From assembly GCA_013215505.1 (NCBI GenBank), contig JABSQZ010000001.1, positions 434,001-498,000 on the forward strand: a stretch of 64,000 bases of DNA. Reading direction: 5' to 3'. The translations under genes were made by a program, and so were the position numbers. Origin of the DNA: Oceanospirillaceae bacterium (GTDB lineage: Bacteria > Pseudomonadota > Gammaproteobacteria > Pseudomonadales > Balneatricaceae). This document shows positions 24,743 through 33,514 of this stretch, piece after piece; the stretch's first letter is position 1; every line of letters starts with the position of its first letter. The notes below the pieces were generated by a model. That model was given only the letters and a program-made list of their open reading frames with translations. It made no database searches and was not told the origin of the DNA.

Positions 24743-25024
24743 TTAAAGCTTACCTTTTAACGGATGATCTCTCTGCCATCTGGCTTCAGAGCGGGTATTG
24801 ACAAAATACACCAGTAAATTTGCCGCAGAGCGCGACTTAACCCAATAAATTTTTGAACTGGCAGTGGCGCTATTACCCTCAAGATACCAGAGATTATCAC
24901 TATGATAGGCATCAGCCTTAGATCTCACTTTATGCACCAATATATCCGCCGCCCCGCGGGAACTAACTTCATGGACCTGCACAGTGGCTGTGCCACTAAA
25001 TCTCACTTCATGAACTACCGCCAT
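24743..25024 (-). CDS. DUF6150-like repeat protein
   Basis: The 93-residue protein is built from short internal repeats of the form V-x-E/K-V-x-S-R-x-A-A-D-(L/I)-L-V (for example VSSRGAADILVHKVRSKADA and SRSAANLLVYFVNTRSEA). This is the pattern of small cytoplasmic proteins annotated as DUF6150, which typically end HPLxGK as here. The function is unknown. No signal peptide or membrane segment is present. The length and repeat number appear complete. Upstream and downstream neighbours are broken or uncharacterised, so context gives no clue. Confidence 0.7.
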   Translation of the reverse strand: MAVVHEVRFSGTATVQVHEVSSRGAADILVHKVRSKADAYHSDNLWYLEGNSATASSKIYWVKSRSAANLLVYFVNTRSEARWQRDHPLKGKL

Positions 25025-25097
25025 CTACTGCTCCTTTACAATACTTAGATGCTACTGCCAGTGTTCGACTTAACCGGTCAATATGGCTTAGGCGAAG

Positions 25098-25454
25098 TCA
25101 GTTAGTTAATCGCTGATGGATTTTTTCCATTACCGGCAAAGAAATTTCCACTGAGCCCTGCGCTATTATCTCTCTGAGCGCCAAAGGGGCTTCGAAGCCG
25201 TCATGGCCAAGCTTGATAGCAGCAGTGCAGGGGCACAAATTACCGACTGATACATTGCTTAACTCAATATACCTTAAGGACAGCTGTGGCGCAGATATTA
25301 TTAAACATAGATGCTTAGAAAAAAATGCCGCTAGTATCAGATTAGCCGACAACTCTGTTTTTGCTATACCTAAGCCGTAGAAAAATGACCGCGTTTTACA
25401 CCAGAGACTGAATTTGTCTGCTGTGCAACGAAATTGAATGAAAAACTTCTTCAT
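25098..25454 (-). CDS. Unidentified ORF, possibly a gene remnant
   Basis: The 118-codon frame has a Cys/Phe-rich first half with no clear family and a better-looking C-terminal third (LCPCTAAIKLGHDGFEAPLALREIIAQG, then VEISLPVMEKIHQRL). The start is taken at ATG 25454; no Shine-Dalgarno sequence is visible. Its uneven composition suggests the 3' end of an older gene fused by drift to non-coding sequence. It is divergent from the histone-deacetylase-like gene, whose promoter would lie in the 79 bp between them. I cannot assign a function. Confidence 0.35.
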   Translation of the reverse strand: MKKFFIQFRCTADKFSLWCKTRSFFYGLGIAKTELSANLILAAFFSKHLCLIISAPQLSLRYIELSNVSVGNLCPCTAAIKLGHDGFEAPLALREIIAQGSVEISLPVMEKIHQRLTN

Positions 25455-25533
25455 CAATAAGCTAAAGATTGCTATAACTAGCCGAAAACAATCGTTGTAT
25501 CCAACATTGGAACATCAGCCATAAGGTTAAATT

Positions 25534-26571
25534 ATGCGTATATATTTAAATTCAGATTATGCAATGCACAATGCTAGCGGTGAAATGCACCAGGGAAAAT
25601 TAGTGGATTGTTTTGAAAACCCATCCAGGCTGGACAATATCATCACTGCGTTTAAGGCCAATGGCGTCAGTGAATTTAATAGCGCTGAAGATTTTGGCAT
25701 GCAAGCTATTTTGGCTGTTCACGATGCGGATTATGTCGACTTTCTACAGAGTATTTACCCAAAATGGCGTGCCGCGGGAAACACTGGTGACGTAATTCCG
25801 TACATTTGGCCAGTACCAGGGTTAAAGCGCGCCCCACACCAAAATTTAAACGCTCAGGTCGGTCGCTATGCCTTCTCCAGTGACTCACCTATTATGCAGG
25901 GCACCTGGCAGGCAACTTACAGCGGTGTGCAAACCGCCTTGAGCAGCTTAAAAGCGGTGCAACAACAGGGCCAGAATGCGGCCTTTTGCCTGAGCCGCCC
26001 TCCGGGGCATCACGCGCACAAAGCCAACTATGGCGGTTATTGTTTTCTCAATAACGCGGCAATTTGCGCCCAGGCAGCACGCGATAATGGCGCCGCTAAA
26101 GTCTGCGTCTTAGATGTCGATTTTCATCACGGCAACGGTACCCAAGATATATTTTATCAGCGCAATGATGTATTAACTCTCTCTATTCACGGCGATCCGG
26201 CGCATAACTTCCCCTACTATTTAGGTTTTGCAGATGAAATAGGCGAAGGTAGCGGAGAGGGCTTTAACCTAAACTTGCCTCTTGCTGATGGCACCGACAT
26301 GCTGCAGTGGACTCAGGCTTTGCAGCTAGCAGCTAAAAAAATCCAGGACTATGCCCCCGATATCCTGATAGTCCCTCTGGGGGTGGATACTTTTGCTCTG
26401 GATCCCATTTCCACTTTTACATTAACCACCGAAGACTATTTAACCATGGGTGCGCTGATTGCAGATTTAAATCTGCCCTGTGTATTTTTAATGGAGGGAG
26501 GCTACGATGTAGGGCCTATCGGGCAGAACGTTTACAATGTACTGCGCGGCTTCGAGGACGGTGCCAATTAA
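25534..26571 (+). CDS. Histone deacetylase-like / acetylpolyamine amidohydrolase
   Basis: This 345-residue zinc hydrolase removes acetyl groups from acetylated amines such as polyamines. Seen motifs: charge-relay His pair RPPGHH (159-160), GGYCFLNNAA, zinc ligands in DVDFHHGNGTQ (Asp196, His198) and the third Asp in LGVDTFALDP, and the closing EGGYDVGPIGQN. A charged start YLNSDYAMHNASGEMHQG resembles the acetylpolyamine amidohydrolase branch. No signal peptide. It is a single gene. Polyamine substrate is inferred by family; deacetylation of another small amide remains possible. Confidence 0.88.
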   Translation: MRIYLNSDYAMHNASGEMHQGKLVDCFENPSRLDNIITAFKANGVSEFNSAEDFGMQAILAVHDADYVDFLQSIYPKWRAAGNTGDVIPYIWPVPGLKRAPHQNLNAQVGRYAFSSDSPIMQGTWQATYSGVQTALSSLKAVQQQGQNAAFCLSRPPGHHAHKANYGGYCFLNNAAICAQAARDNGAAKVCVLDVDFHHGNGTQDIFYQRNDVLTLSIHGDPAHNFPYYLGFADEIGEGSGEGFNLNLPLADGTDMLQWTQALQLAAKKIQDYAPDILIVPLGVDTFALDPISTFTLTTEDYLTMGALIADLNLPCVFLMEGGYDVGPIGQNVYNVLRGFEDGAN

Positions 26572-26613
26572 TCGGGGAATGTTTAGAAAATAATGCTGCT
26601 TTGGAAAGAGTAA

Positions 26614-28164
26614 CTACCAGAGCTTCTTTTCTGATATCGCCAGTGTCCGAAAAGCATCGTTAGCTCTGAAACTATAATGGCTATCTCCGTCTTCAGTTTT
26701 ATACTGAGTCTGAAAACGTCTTTGCAATTTTTCGGTGAAAATTTCCTCATTGCGAGCTGCTGCAAAATATAAGTTATAAGCTTTTGAGACAGGCCCTGTG
26801 GATACCGCTAATTTATACCTGTAGTTAGTGGTGACTCGGCGAACCATGGGTTCATCGGCATCAAAAGGGTTTAGCCCGACCACCACCGCTTTATCGACAG
26901 AGCCATTTTCGTTGGCGTGACGGCGCGAATCAATAACATAAATACCACTGCCAATCGGGAAACGCCCCATCATTGCCAGTAATTTATCGGTAAAATATTG
27001 GTTGAGTGCTCCAGCCTGCGACTGCTTTTTCATCATTTCGTAGGCTTTGATATGCAGCTCTTTATCGACCACCGTTTTAACTGACAAGATGAAAGAGGAA
27101 TACACCCGACAGACTTTAAGCAGTTCTTCTATCTCACCGGAGGTCTTTACCTTAGGATCCATCAGCTCTTTCATGAAGCTGAAACGGGCCGTTTCTTTCA
27201 TCTGCGCAATGCGCTCCGCTTTTTGTTTTTCCTGCTGCTGCTGCTGTAATTCCTGCTTCTTTAGTTGCTGCCTCTCTTCACTGTTAAACTTTTTATTGTA
27301 AAAAGAGCGACTGCGATAAGTGCTATCGAGCGGCCGTACTGCCGGTATCTCAAAAACCCCAACGCCGTAGTGGTGGAATTGCTGCGCGCAGAGTCTACTT
27401 TGCGCTAACAACTCCTTTCGATTTTGCACGTCTAACAGATTATTCTCACCGGTTCTCTCAAGTATTTCCAGTGACTTGGGCGAATATAAGCCCATTTCCT
27501 TAAGGTAAATCACTTCTACAAAAATTTGCTGCAGCTCAGTTAACGCCGGGTTTTGCAGTACTTCTTTTCTATTCCTGAACTCTTGCTCTTTAAACTCTTG
27601 TATTTTTATTTGCTCTAACTTGTAATCACTGAGCAGTTCCATAAGGTACTGTGATTTGAACTGATAGCCGTCTTTGAGCACGCTATCTAGCAATAGCGAC
27701 ATCAAGGCACTCTGGTACATCGGCTTAAGCGAATTACTTATTTCGATACGGTTGCGAAATTTAGTATCACTTTTATCAATTGGGTAGTTGAGTAAAACAG
27801 TGCCGAGGATGATTTCAAAGTGGCGCCTGGAATTCTTCTTATTGATTAACAAATGTAAAATATTATCCAGTATTACTCTGCTCTCTTGTTGGTGCGGCTG
27901 GATTAACTGATCCAGGCGCTGTTTTTGCAACATAAGCTCTCTGGTAGCACCACTGTGTTGGTTTCTTTTACTCTGCAGCAGAATTTTCGAGTCGAGATTA
28001 TTAGATTCAATGTATTTGAGATCAATCCCCTGTTCGTAAAAAGAAGTGACTCTCTCGGTCAGTGCCTTGCTAAGTTTTTCCACAGTCAGTAGCTGTCGGG
28101 TGACAGTCGCACTGGAAGCTTGGTTAGAGGAGAGCATAACGACTTCGGGTTTTGACGGGTTCAA
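26614..28164 (-). CDS. HD-GYP-like protein lacking catalytic HD and GYP residues
   Basis: The protein is about 516 residues long. The region from about 205 to 450 follows the outline of an HD-GYP cyclic-di-GMP phosphodiesterase: the metal-site phrase LLHDIG-x-L appears as YLKEMGLYSPKSLEI (HD replaced by Lys222-Glu223), the GYP loop is unrecognisable, and the C-terminal module LKVCRVYSSFIL ... DKLLAMMGRFPIGSGIYVI matches the usual ILxVADxYDAL ... LGLYPIGSxVxL. A Gln/Lys-rich coiled coil lies at about 296-325. It is probably a non-enzymatic binder or partner. The start is uncertain: TTG 28164 has AGGA 6 nt upstream; ATG 28137 is an alternative. Confidence 0.7.
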   Translation of the reverse strand: MNPSKPEVVMLSSNQASSATVTRQLLTVEKLSKALTERVTSFYEQGIDLKYIESNNLDSKILLQSKRNQHSGATRELMLQKQRLDQLIQPHQQESRVILDNILHLLINKKNSRRHFEIILGTVLLNYPIDKSDTKFRNRIEISNSLKPMYQSALMSLLLDSVLKDGYQFKSQYLMELLSDYKLEQIKIQEFKEQEFRNRKEVLQNPALTELQQIFVEVIYLKEMGLYSPKSLEILERTGENNLLDVQNRKELLAQSRLCAQQFHHYGVGVFEIPAVRPLDSTYRSRSFYNKKFNSEERQQLKKQELQQQQQEKQKAERIAQMKETARFSFMKELMDPKVKTSGEIEELLKVCRVYSSFILSVKTVVDKELHIKAYEMMKKQSQAGALNQYFTDKLLAMMGRFPIGSGIYVIDSRRHANENGSVDKAVVVGLNPFDADEPMVRRVTTNYRYKLAVSTGPVSKAYNLYFAAARNEEIFTEKLQRRFQTQYKTEDGDSHYSFRANDAFRTLAISEKKLW

Positions 28165-28409
28165 ATTATTTCCTGTAAGGCCTGAAGCCAATTGTTGAAC
28201 AATAACAATGCTCTATTACTTTCACATTTTTTTTCAAGATAAGCAATCCTTTGCTTAAGAGGTCCTTTCAACAAGTTATGGATCTTCGCAGTATCGCGCA
28301 TTTCAATGTTACAGCTGTACAAGTTTAGCTTCACAGGTTAAGGGCACTATCTACAGTTTAGACGAGCCACAAGCATTTGCTTAAGTTATGCGGGACTGCA
28401 ATCTCGAGA

Positions 28410-28856
28410 TCAACTATTAGCTTTAACTGCCCTGTTTAACAGATAGCCTAATACCGCAATAATGACAGCACCAACCAGCACCGGGGTCAGTAGAAATCCC
28501 CAACCGGGATTTAGTAACATCACCAGTATCGGATTGGCCCCTGCAGGTGGATGAGTGGTTTTAGTGATTAACATTAAACTGATAGCGACTCCAGTTGCCA
28601 GACCCAGTGACCAGGGATAGACCCCCACGAACTTGACAAAAATCAGCCCTACTGTCGCCGCTAATAAATGTCCGAAAATTACATTTCGTGGCTGTGCTAA
28701 AGGACTATCAGGCAGGGCAAAGACTAATACCGTAGTCGCCCCAAAAGGTGCCATCAGCCATATACTGCCCTCGATATATTGATCCAGGTAGGCCAATATG
28801 GCAATGGCTAAACTGGCACTTAAGCCGGCAATCATTGGAAATAGTTTTTTATACAT
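28410..28856 (-). CDS. HPP-family membrane protein
   Basis: The 148-residue inner-membrane protein has about four transmembrane segments and the HPP hallmarks FGATTVLVFALPDSPLAQPRNVI, GHLLAATVG and THPPAGANPI. Some plant and cyanobacterial members transport nitrite; most bacterial members have no proven substrate. The single-domain form without CBS domains is common. It stands divergent from a TetR regulator, with a long operator-like inverted repeat between them, so its expression is likely induced by the TetR ligand. Confidence 0.88.
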   Translation of the reverse strand: MYKKLFPMIAGLSASLAIAILAYLDQYIEGSIWLMAPFGATTVLVFALPDSPLAQPRNVIFGHLLAATVGLIFVKFVGVYPWSLGLATGVAISLMLITKTTHPPAGANPILVMLLNPGWGFLLTPVLVGAVIIAVLGYLLNRAVKANS

Positions 28857-28884
28857 TTATTTATCCGCTATTAATTTTTTATCA

Positions 28885-28926
28885 GGTAGACCGATCTGTC
28901 CACTAATATAGACAAGTTGGTCTACC
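28885..28926. promoter_or_regulatory. TetR-type operator between the HPP and tetR genes
   Basis: GGTAGACC (28885-28892) and GGTCTACC (28919-28926) are perfect complements, and a second inner pair TGTC/GACA lies between them. Each side by itself also looks like a NemR-type box (TAGACCGATCTGTC on the left, and TAGACCAACTTGTC read from the right). Two dimers could bind, covering both divergent promoters. Confidence 0.75.
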
Positions 28927-28975
28927 TCTGTCAAACTCTGTCGAACAAATAACCACTGCAACCTTTAAGGTTTAC

Positions 28976-29548
28976 ATGTCAGATAAGAAGATAACGATTA
29001 CCCGCACCGCCCTGCAGTTGTTTATCAATAAGGGCATACACGCTGTGGGGATCAATGAAGTGATTAAACAATCGAAGGTGGCTAAAAAAACCTTGTATCA
29101 CCACTTTCCCTCCAAAGAAGTACTGATTATCAGTACTTTGCAATACCGTGATCAGCTGTTTATGCAGTGGTTGGAACAGCGCTTGTTAACAGTTGACGCG
29201 CCAAAATTAGCGATTATTGAAATTTTTTATGCTCTGGACGATTGGTTTAACAGTAGAGTGACAACCTTAGGTAATTTCCACGGCTGCTTTTTTATCAATG
29301 CCTGTGCCGAGTACCAGGACCCTGACTGTGCTATCAATCGGTGCTGCAAAACACACAAAAGTAATGTTCAGGACTTGGTGGAAAAATACGTCAGCCAGTT
29401 TACCGCTAATGCCGACAGCGCCGCGCTATTAACAAAGCAGATTTGTATCTTAAAAGAGGGGGCTATTACTACCGCCTTAGTACAGCAAGATTTGCAAGCT
29501 GCTTTAAAGCTAATTGAGGTTGTTAAATTGCTATTACGAGGAGGGTAA
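28976..29548 (+). CDS. TetR/AcrR-family transcriptional regulator
   Basis: This 190-residue repressor has a TetR helix-turn-helix (about 5-50: ITRTALQLFINKGIHAVGINEVIKQSKVAKKTLYHHFPSKEVLI) and an all-helical ligand domain. A cluster of cysteines (Cys in FHGCFFINACAEYQDPDCAINRCCK) near the domain core is a candidate for sensing reactive electrophiles, as NemR does with cysteine. The operator at 28885-28926 also resembles NemR boxes. It is divergent from the HPP gene and probably represses both. The inducer is inferred, not shown. Confidence 0.88.
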   Translation: MSDKKITITRTALQLFINKGIHAVGINEVIKQSKVAKKTLYHHFPSKEVLIISTLQYRDQLFMQWLEQRLLTVDAPKLAIIEIFYALDDWFNSRVTTLGNFHGCFFINACAEYQDPDCAINRCCKTHKSNVQDLVEKYVSQFTANADSAALLTKQICILKEGAITTALVQQDLQAALKLIEVVKLLLRGG

Positions 29549-29690
29549 GGATAGCGTTTTGCTCAACAGGGAACAGCCTATTATATTCTGTACCTTCTCT
29601 GTAAGCTGACAGAGCGCACTGAACTTTTTTGCTGTTCCCATAAGACAAGGTGCAGGTCACACCTTGTTTAAACCGGTTCCTATCAGAACA

Positions 29691-29972
29691 CTAGTCTTGA
29701 CGTTCAGTCGTCTCTAACAAGTGGTAACCGAATTGAGTTTTTACCGGGCCGTGAACCACGTTGATCTCTTCCTCGAAAACCACTTTATCAAACTCTGGGA
29801 CCATTTGTCCTTTGCTGAAAGAGCCAAGATCTCCGCCGCTACGACCTGAAGGGCAAGAAGAATGCTCCTTAGCCATATCTGCAAAACTGGCGCCAGCTGC
29901 AATTTGTTCTTTAATTTCGATACATTGTTCTTCAGTTGCAACTAATAAGTGGCGAGCGCTTGCTTTAGGCAT
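29691..29972 (-). CDS. ppiC: Peptidyl-prolyl cis-trans isomerase C (parvulin)
   Basis: The 93-residue protein is a single cytoplasmic parvulin domain, the same size as E. coli PpiC. Landmarks are ASARHLLVATEEQC (beta 1 with the His), FADMAKEHSSCPSGRSGGDLGSF and the C-terminal GPVKTQFGYHLLET with the second active-site His. It accelerates proline isomerisation during folding. It is monocistronic, with no signal peptide. The assignment is safe by length and motifs. Confidence 0.95.
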   Translation of the reverse strand: MPKASARHLLVATEEQCIEIKEQIAAGASFADMAKEHSSCPSGRSGGDLGSFSKGQMVPEFDKVVFEEEINVVHGPVKTQFGYHLLETTERQD

Positions 29973-30171
29973 AATTTAGAGTCCTGTGCTAAATAGTAAA
30001 ATTGGATGCGAATAATAACTAGATGATCCTGAAAAAGCTAGTAATGTTGCGCCCTGCAGGCTGATCTTTGTTAAACAGCCGTTTAATTATTGTTCATTAT
30101 TCAGCCAAATATTCGCTCTTGCGGGCGAAATCATATGTGCATCCTCACCTTAGGACTCACTCGCTGACTGT

Positions 30172-32220
30172 TCAATAAAGCCAATTTATCATCGGAATTA
30201 ACACGGCTAAAAACAACAGGGACATCAGGCCACCGGCGCGCACAAAATCACTAACTTTATAACCACCTGGTCCCATGATCAACGCATTCACTTGATGGGT
30301 GGGGATCAAAAAAGCATTGGAGGTGGCCAGTGCCACTATCAGCGCAAACACCGCCGGATTCCCCCCCGCCCCTATGGCGATATTAACCGCCAGCGGCACC
30401 AGTAGAACCGTCGCCCCGACGTTAGACATCACCAGCGAAAAAAATGTTGCCAACAGCGCCACCGCTAACTGCAGCCCCCAAATTGGCACCCCTTGCAGTA
30501 GATGCAAACTATTGTGGGCAATCCAGGCTGCGGTACCGCTGCTCTCCACGGCCATTCCCAAAGGTATTAAACTGGCCAGTAAAAACACTGTTTTCCAACT
30601 AACCGCCTTATAGGCCTCATCAATACTCAGCACATTGGTCAGTACCATTCCCAGTGCACCTGTTAACAGTGCAATTGACAGCCGTACTTCGGAAAACAAC
30701 ACTAAGCCTATGGCGACAGTAAAAAAGGTCAGCGCCCAACCTACTTTGTGTGGCCGCAACTCTTCAATGGGATAATCTTTATTCACTACGACATAATTTC
30801 TATCGCTCTCCAATCTGGACAGTGCATCCCAGGTGGTGTGGCAGATCAGAGTATCTCCCGCCTGTAAGGGTATCTCTCTGACATTCTCCCCCGCTTGAAT
30901 CGTCTCTCCGGCGCGGTGCAGCCCCATCAGCGACATGCCGGTGGAATTTCTCAGGCGCAGGTCTATGGCCGATTTACCGATCAGTTTCGAGCTTGGCGGT
31001 ACTACGATTTCAGCGATACCGGCTTTTTGTGCAGAGAGCGCATCGGCGAAAGAATCCATTTCCGGGCGCAATGTCAATTGATACTGGTTACAAAAGGCAC
31101 TGAGCTGCACCGGGGTCCCCATGACCCCCAAAACGGTGTTAGCATCGATGCCTACTTCTCTGTCTAAGCCGCCGGGGCCTATACGTACACTACCATTAGT
31201 AAATTGCGCCGCTATCACTCTCACCCCATTAGGGGATTCCAGTTGCTCTAAACTTGAGCCGACCAAGTCACTATCAGAGGGCACTAACACTTCAATCAAT
31301 CCATAATCTAAGCCGTAGGTCTCTTTAAAATAGGCCATCGGAGAGGAACTCTCCAATTCTTGTGGAGCCACTTTTGGCAGCACAAAGCGCCCCATAAGTA
31401 CAAAATACAAGATACCGACTAGCACCAGACAAATGCCGATAGGGGTTACCGCAAACAATCCCCACAGTGACATTTGCTGCTCTGCCGGCAAAGTGAGATT
31501 TGAGGAAATCATCAGGTCATTGAGTAGAATAAGTGGGCTGGAACCTATCATAGTCATAGTGCCACCCAATATTGCGCAAAAACCCATCGGCATCAACAGT
31601 CGACTCAAAGGCAGATTGGCCCTGGCACTGATGCGGCTGACAACCGGGATAAACAACGCGGCTGCGCCGACGTTCTGCATAAAACTGGAGATAAAAGCCA
31701 CTGTGGAAGAAATAATGGGAATAATTCGTTGCTCTCGGGTACCGCCGACTTTCAAAATTGCCTGTGCTACTGAGCCCATTAAACCGGTTTTATCCAGGCC
31801 TGCGCCAATAATCATCACCGCGATAATAGAAATCACTGCGTTAGAGGAAAAACCATTGAACAACAATTGCGGGTCAACCAACCCCTGTTGTAACCCCATG
31901 TACGGCGCCAGCGCCGTAGTCAAACCCAAAAAAACCATGACCGCAATTGCCGCTATATCTATGCGTACTATTTCAAAGGCAAATAGATAGATAGTTAACA
32001 GCAACACAGCGATCACCCAGGCTATTTCATTGCTCGGCACTATAAAGCTAATAGAAACCGCCAGCAGTACAAAAAACAGAGCCGTAAATATCTTTTTTAT
32101 TGAAAATGACTGTAAAACAGCAATGGGTTTGGATACCTTGATAGCAATTGGAATTTCTATTTCAGTGACTAGATTATCTTTCTCTATAGAAGAGGCGCCT
32201 GCGGTTTTAATGTCTGACAT
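30172..32220 (-). CDS. SLC13-family permease with two TrkA-C domains
   Basis: The 682-residue inner-membrane protein begins with a soluble segment of about 40 residues, then has two membrane halves separated by two RCK_C (TrkA-C) domains at about 300-465 (phrases LIEVLVPSDSDLVGSSLEQLE and EIVVPPSSKLIGKSAIDLRLR). The first half carries NAVISIIAVMIIGAGLDKTGLMG, the second LVMSNVGATVLLVPLAVNIA and FLIPTHQVNALIMGPGGY, which are the signature hairpins of SLC13/DASS-type anion-sodium symporters. Sulfate, dicarboxylates or similar anions are candidate substrates. A LysR gene is divergent from it. Confidence 0.9.
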   Translation of the reverse strand: MSDIKTAGASSIEKDNLVTEIEIPIAIKVSKPIAVLQSFSIKKIFTALFFVLLAVSISFIVPSNEIAWVIAVLLLTIYLFAFEIVRIDIAAIAVMVFLGLTTALAPYMGLQQGLVDPQLLFNGFSSNAVISIIAVMIIGAGLDKTGLMGSVAQAILKVGGTREQRIIPIISSTVAFISSFMQNVGAAALFIPVVSRISARANLPLSRLLMPMGFCAILGGTMTMIGSSPLILLNDLMISSNLTLPAEQQMSLWGLFAVTPIGICLVLVGILYFVLMGRFVLPKVAPQELESSSPMAYFKETYGLDYGLIEVLVPSDSDLVGSSLEQLESPNGVRVIAAQFTNGSVRIGPGGLDREVGIDANTVLGVMGTPVQLSAFCNQYQLTLRPEMDSFADALSAQKAGIAEIVVPPSSKLIGKSAIDLRLRNSTGMSLMGLHRAGETIQAGENVREIPLQAGDTLICHTTWDALSRLESDRNYVVVNKDYPIEELRPHKVGWALTFFTVAIGLVLFSEVRLSIALLTGALGMVLTNVLSIDEAYKAVSWKTVFLLASLIPLGMAVESSGTAAWIAHNSLHLLQGVPIWGLQLAVALLATFFSLVMSNVGATVLLVPLAVNIAIGAGGNPAVFALIVALATSNAFLIPTHQVNALIMGPGGYKVSDFVRAGGLMSLLFLAVLIPMINWLY

Positions 32221-32419
32221 TGATTAAAAGCCCTGGTAAGTGCCAACAAATAGTAAAGTGCTGATATTTCGACAAAATCCATTTTGCTGGTGGGTAATTA
32301 AATTGCTCCATAAACATTCTATGCAGTTTGCAGCATTCTTAAAAACGAAATAAACTGCACATCAAATTCGATTATACTGATGATGATCACTCACTAATTA
32401 TAGTTGGAGATAGACATTT

Positions 32420-33253
32420 TTGGACACTTTGCTATTAAAAACCTTTCTTGAGGTTACCCGGACCCGCCATTTTGCTAAGGCCGCCGAAAACTTACACGTC
32501 GCCCCTTCGACTATTAGTACTCGGATCCGTCAGTTGGAACAGAACTTAGGATTAAAATTACTGATTCGCAACCATCAGCAAGTGGCAGTCACTCCCGCCG
32601 GAGAGCGATTAATGAAGCACGCCAGACTCATTTTAAGTGCCTGGGACAGAGCCTTTGAAGATGTTGCATTATCGGAACAGTTAAAAAAACGTCTGGTAAT
32701 CGCCGGGCCCTCCAGCTTGTGGGACATTTTTTTACAGGACTGGCTAAATATACTTTATCGAGAACGTACTAACATCGGCCTGAGGGCAGAGGAGAGTTCA
32801 CCATTACGGGTGGTAGAAAAACTCGACCGGGGCCTGATCGACTTAGGCTTTCTCTATGAGCAACCTAAAATACAAGATATGAGCGTGGTCGAAATTCAAG
32901 ATATAACCTTGATACTAGTGGCTGACAACCCGGACTTAACAGCGCAAAAAGCCATGTCAGAGGGATATATCAGGGTCGAGTGGGGAACGACTTTTAATGT
33001 TATCCACGAGGCGTATTTTATCGACAGGCCACTGGCTGCGGTGCGGGTTAACAGTGCCAGAATTGCCCTGGAGCTAATTTTAAAGGCGGGTGGCTGTGCT
33101 TATTTACCGAAAAAAATGGTCGAAAAGTACTTGGCTACAGAGCAATTATACACAGTGAAAGATGCTCCTGAAATTCCCATGCAGGCCTACGCCGCTTACT
33201 CACTGCACGGCGAAAACAAAGATTTGATTCGCCAGCTACTCAAGCTAATTTAG
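32420..33253 (+). CDS. hdfR: LysR-family transcriptional regulator (HdfR-like)
   Basis: The 277-residue protein has the LysR helix-turn-helix (LLKTFLEVTRTRHFAKAAENLHVAPSTISTRIRQLEQNLGLKLLIR) whose wording, especially RTRHFAKAAENLHVAPSTISTRIRQLE, is close to HdfR, a regulator of flagellar master genes in enteric bacteria. The start is TTG 32420 with GGAGA 9 nt upstream. It is divergent from the SLC13 permease and may control it instead. Similarity to HdfR is by memory; regulation of flagella in this organism is not implied by the window. Confidence 0.8.
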   Translation: MDTLLLKTFLEVTRTRHFAKAAENLHVAPSTISTRIRQLEQNLGLKLLIRNHQQVAVTPAGERLMKHARLILSAWDRAFEDVALSEQLKKRLVIAGPSSLWDIFLQDWLNILYRERTNIGLRAEESSPLRVVEKLDRGLIDLGFLYEQPKIQDMSVVEIQDITLILVADNPDLTAQKAMSEGYIRVEWGTTFNVIHEAYFIDRPLAAVRVNSARIALELILKAGGCAYLPKKMVEKYLATEQLYTVKDAPEIPMQAYAAYSLHGENKDLIRQLLKLI

Positions 33254-33355
33254 TCTGTTCAGCGCACAAAGAAGTCTAGGGAGTATTGGATCAAGCGAAA
33301 GTTTTTATTTGCGAGCTTTAAAAACGGCTAAAACCCATAAACAGGGGCACAGGGA

Positions 33356-33426
33356 TAGCAGGTCGACAGCACTGTGCAATGACCAGTCATTTCACAGGTG
33401 ACTGACAAGGCTACCACGACCTGCTA
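33356..33426. other. Structured intergenic element between two convergent genes
   Basis: A perfect 10-bp outer stem, TAGCAGGTCG (33356-33365) with CGACCTGCTA (33417-33426), encloses an inner stem CAGTCA/TGACTG (33384-33389 with 33399-33404). No T-run follows on either strand, so it is not a typical terminator. The element lies between the hdfR-like and yegD 3' ends. It could be a bidirectional processing element or an RNA. Confidence 0.5.
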
Positions 33427-33514
33427 GCGCTCCTTTCCTACATCGGTGCAGGCAAAGCAGTTAGCCCTGTATAAGCTCGCCCTTCAAGGCGTATTGGACT
33501 TAATCACAGCCCAG

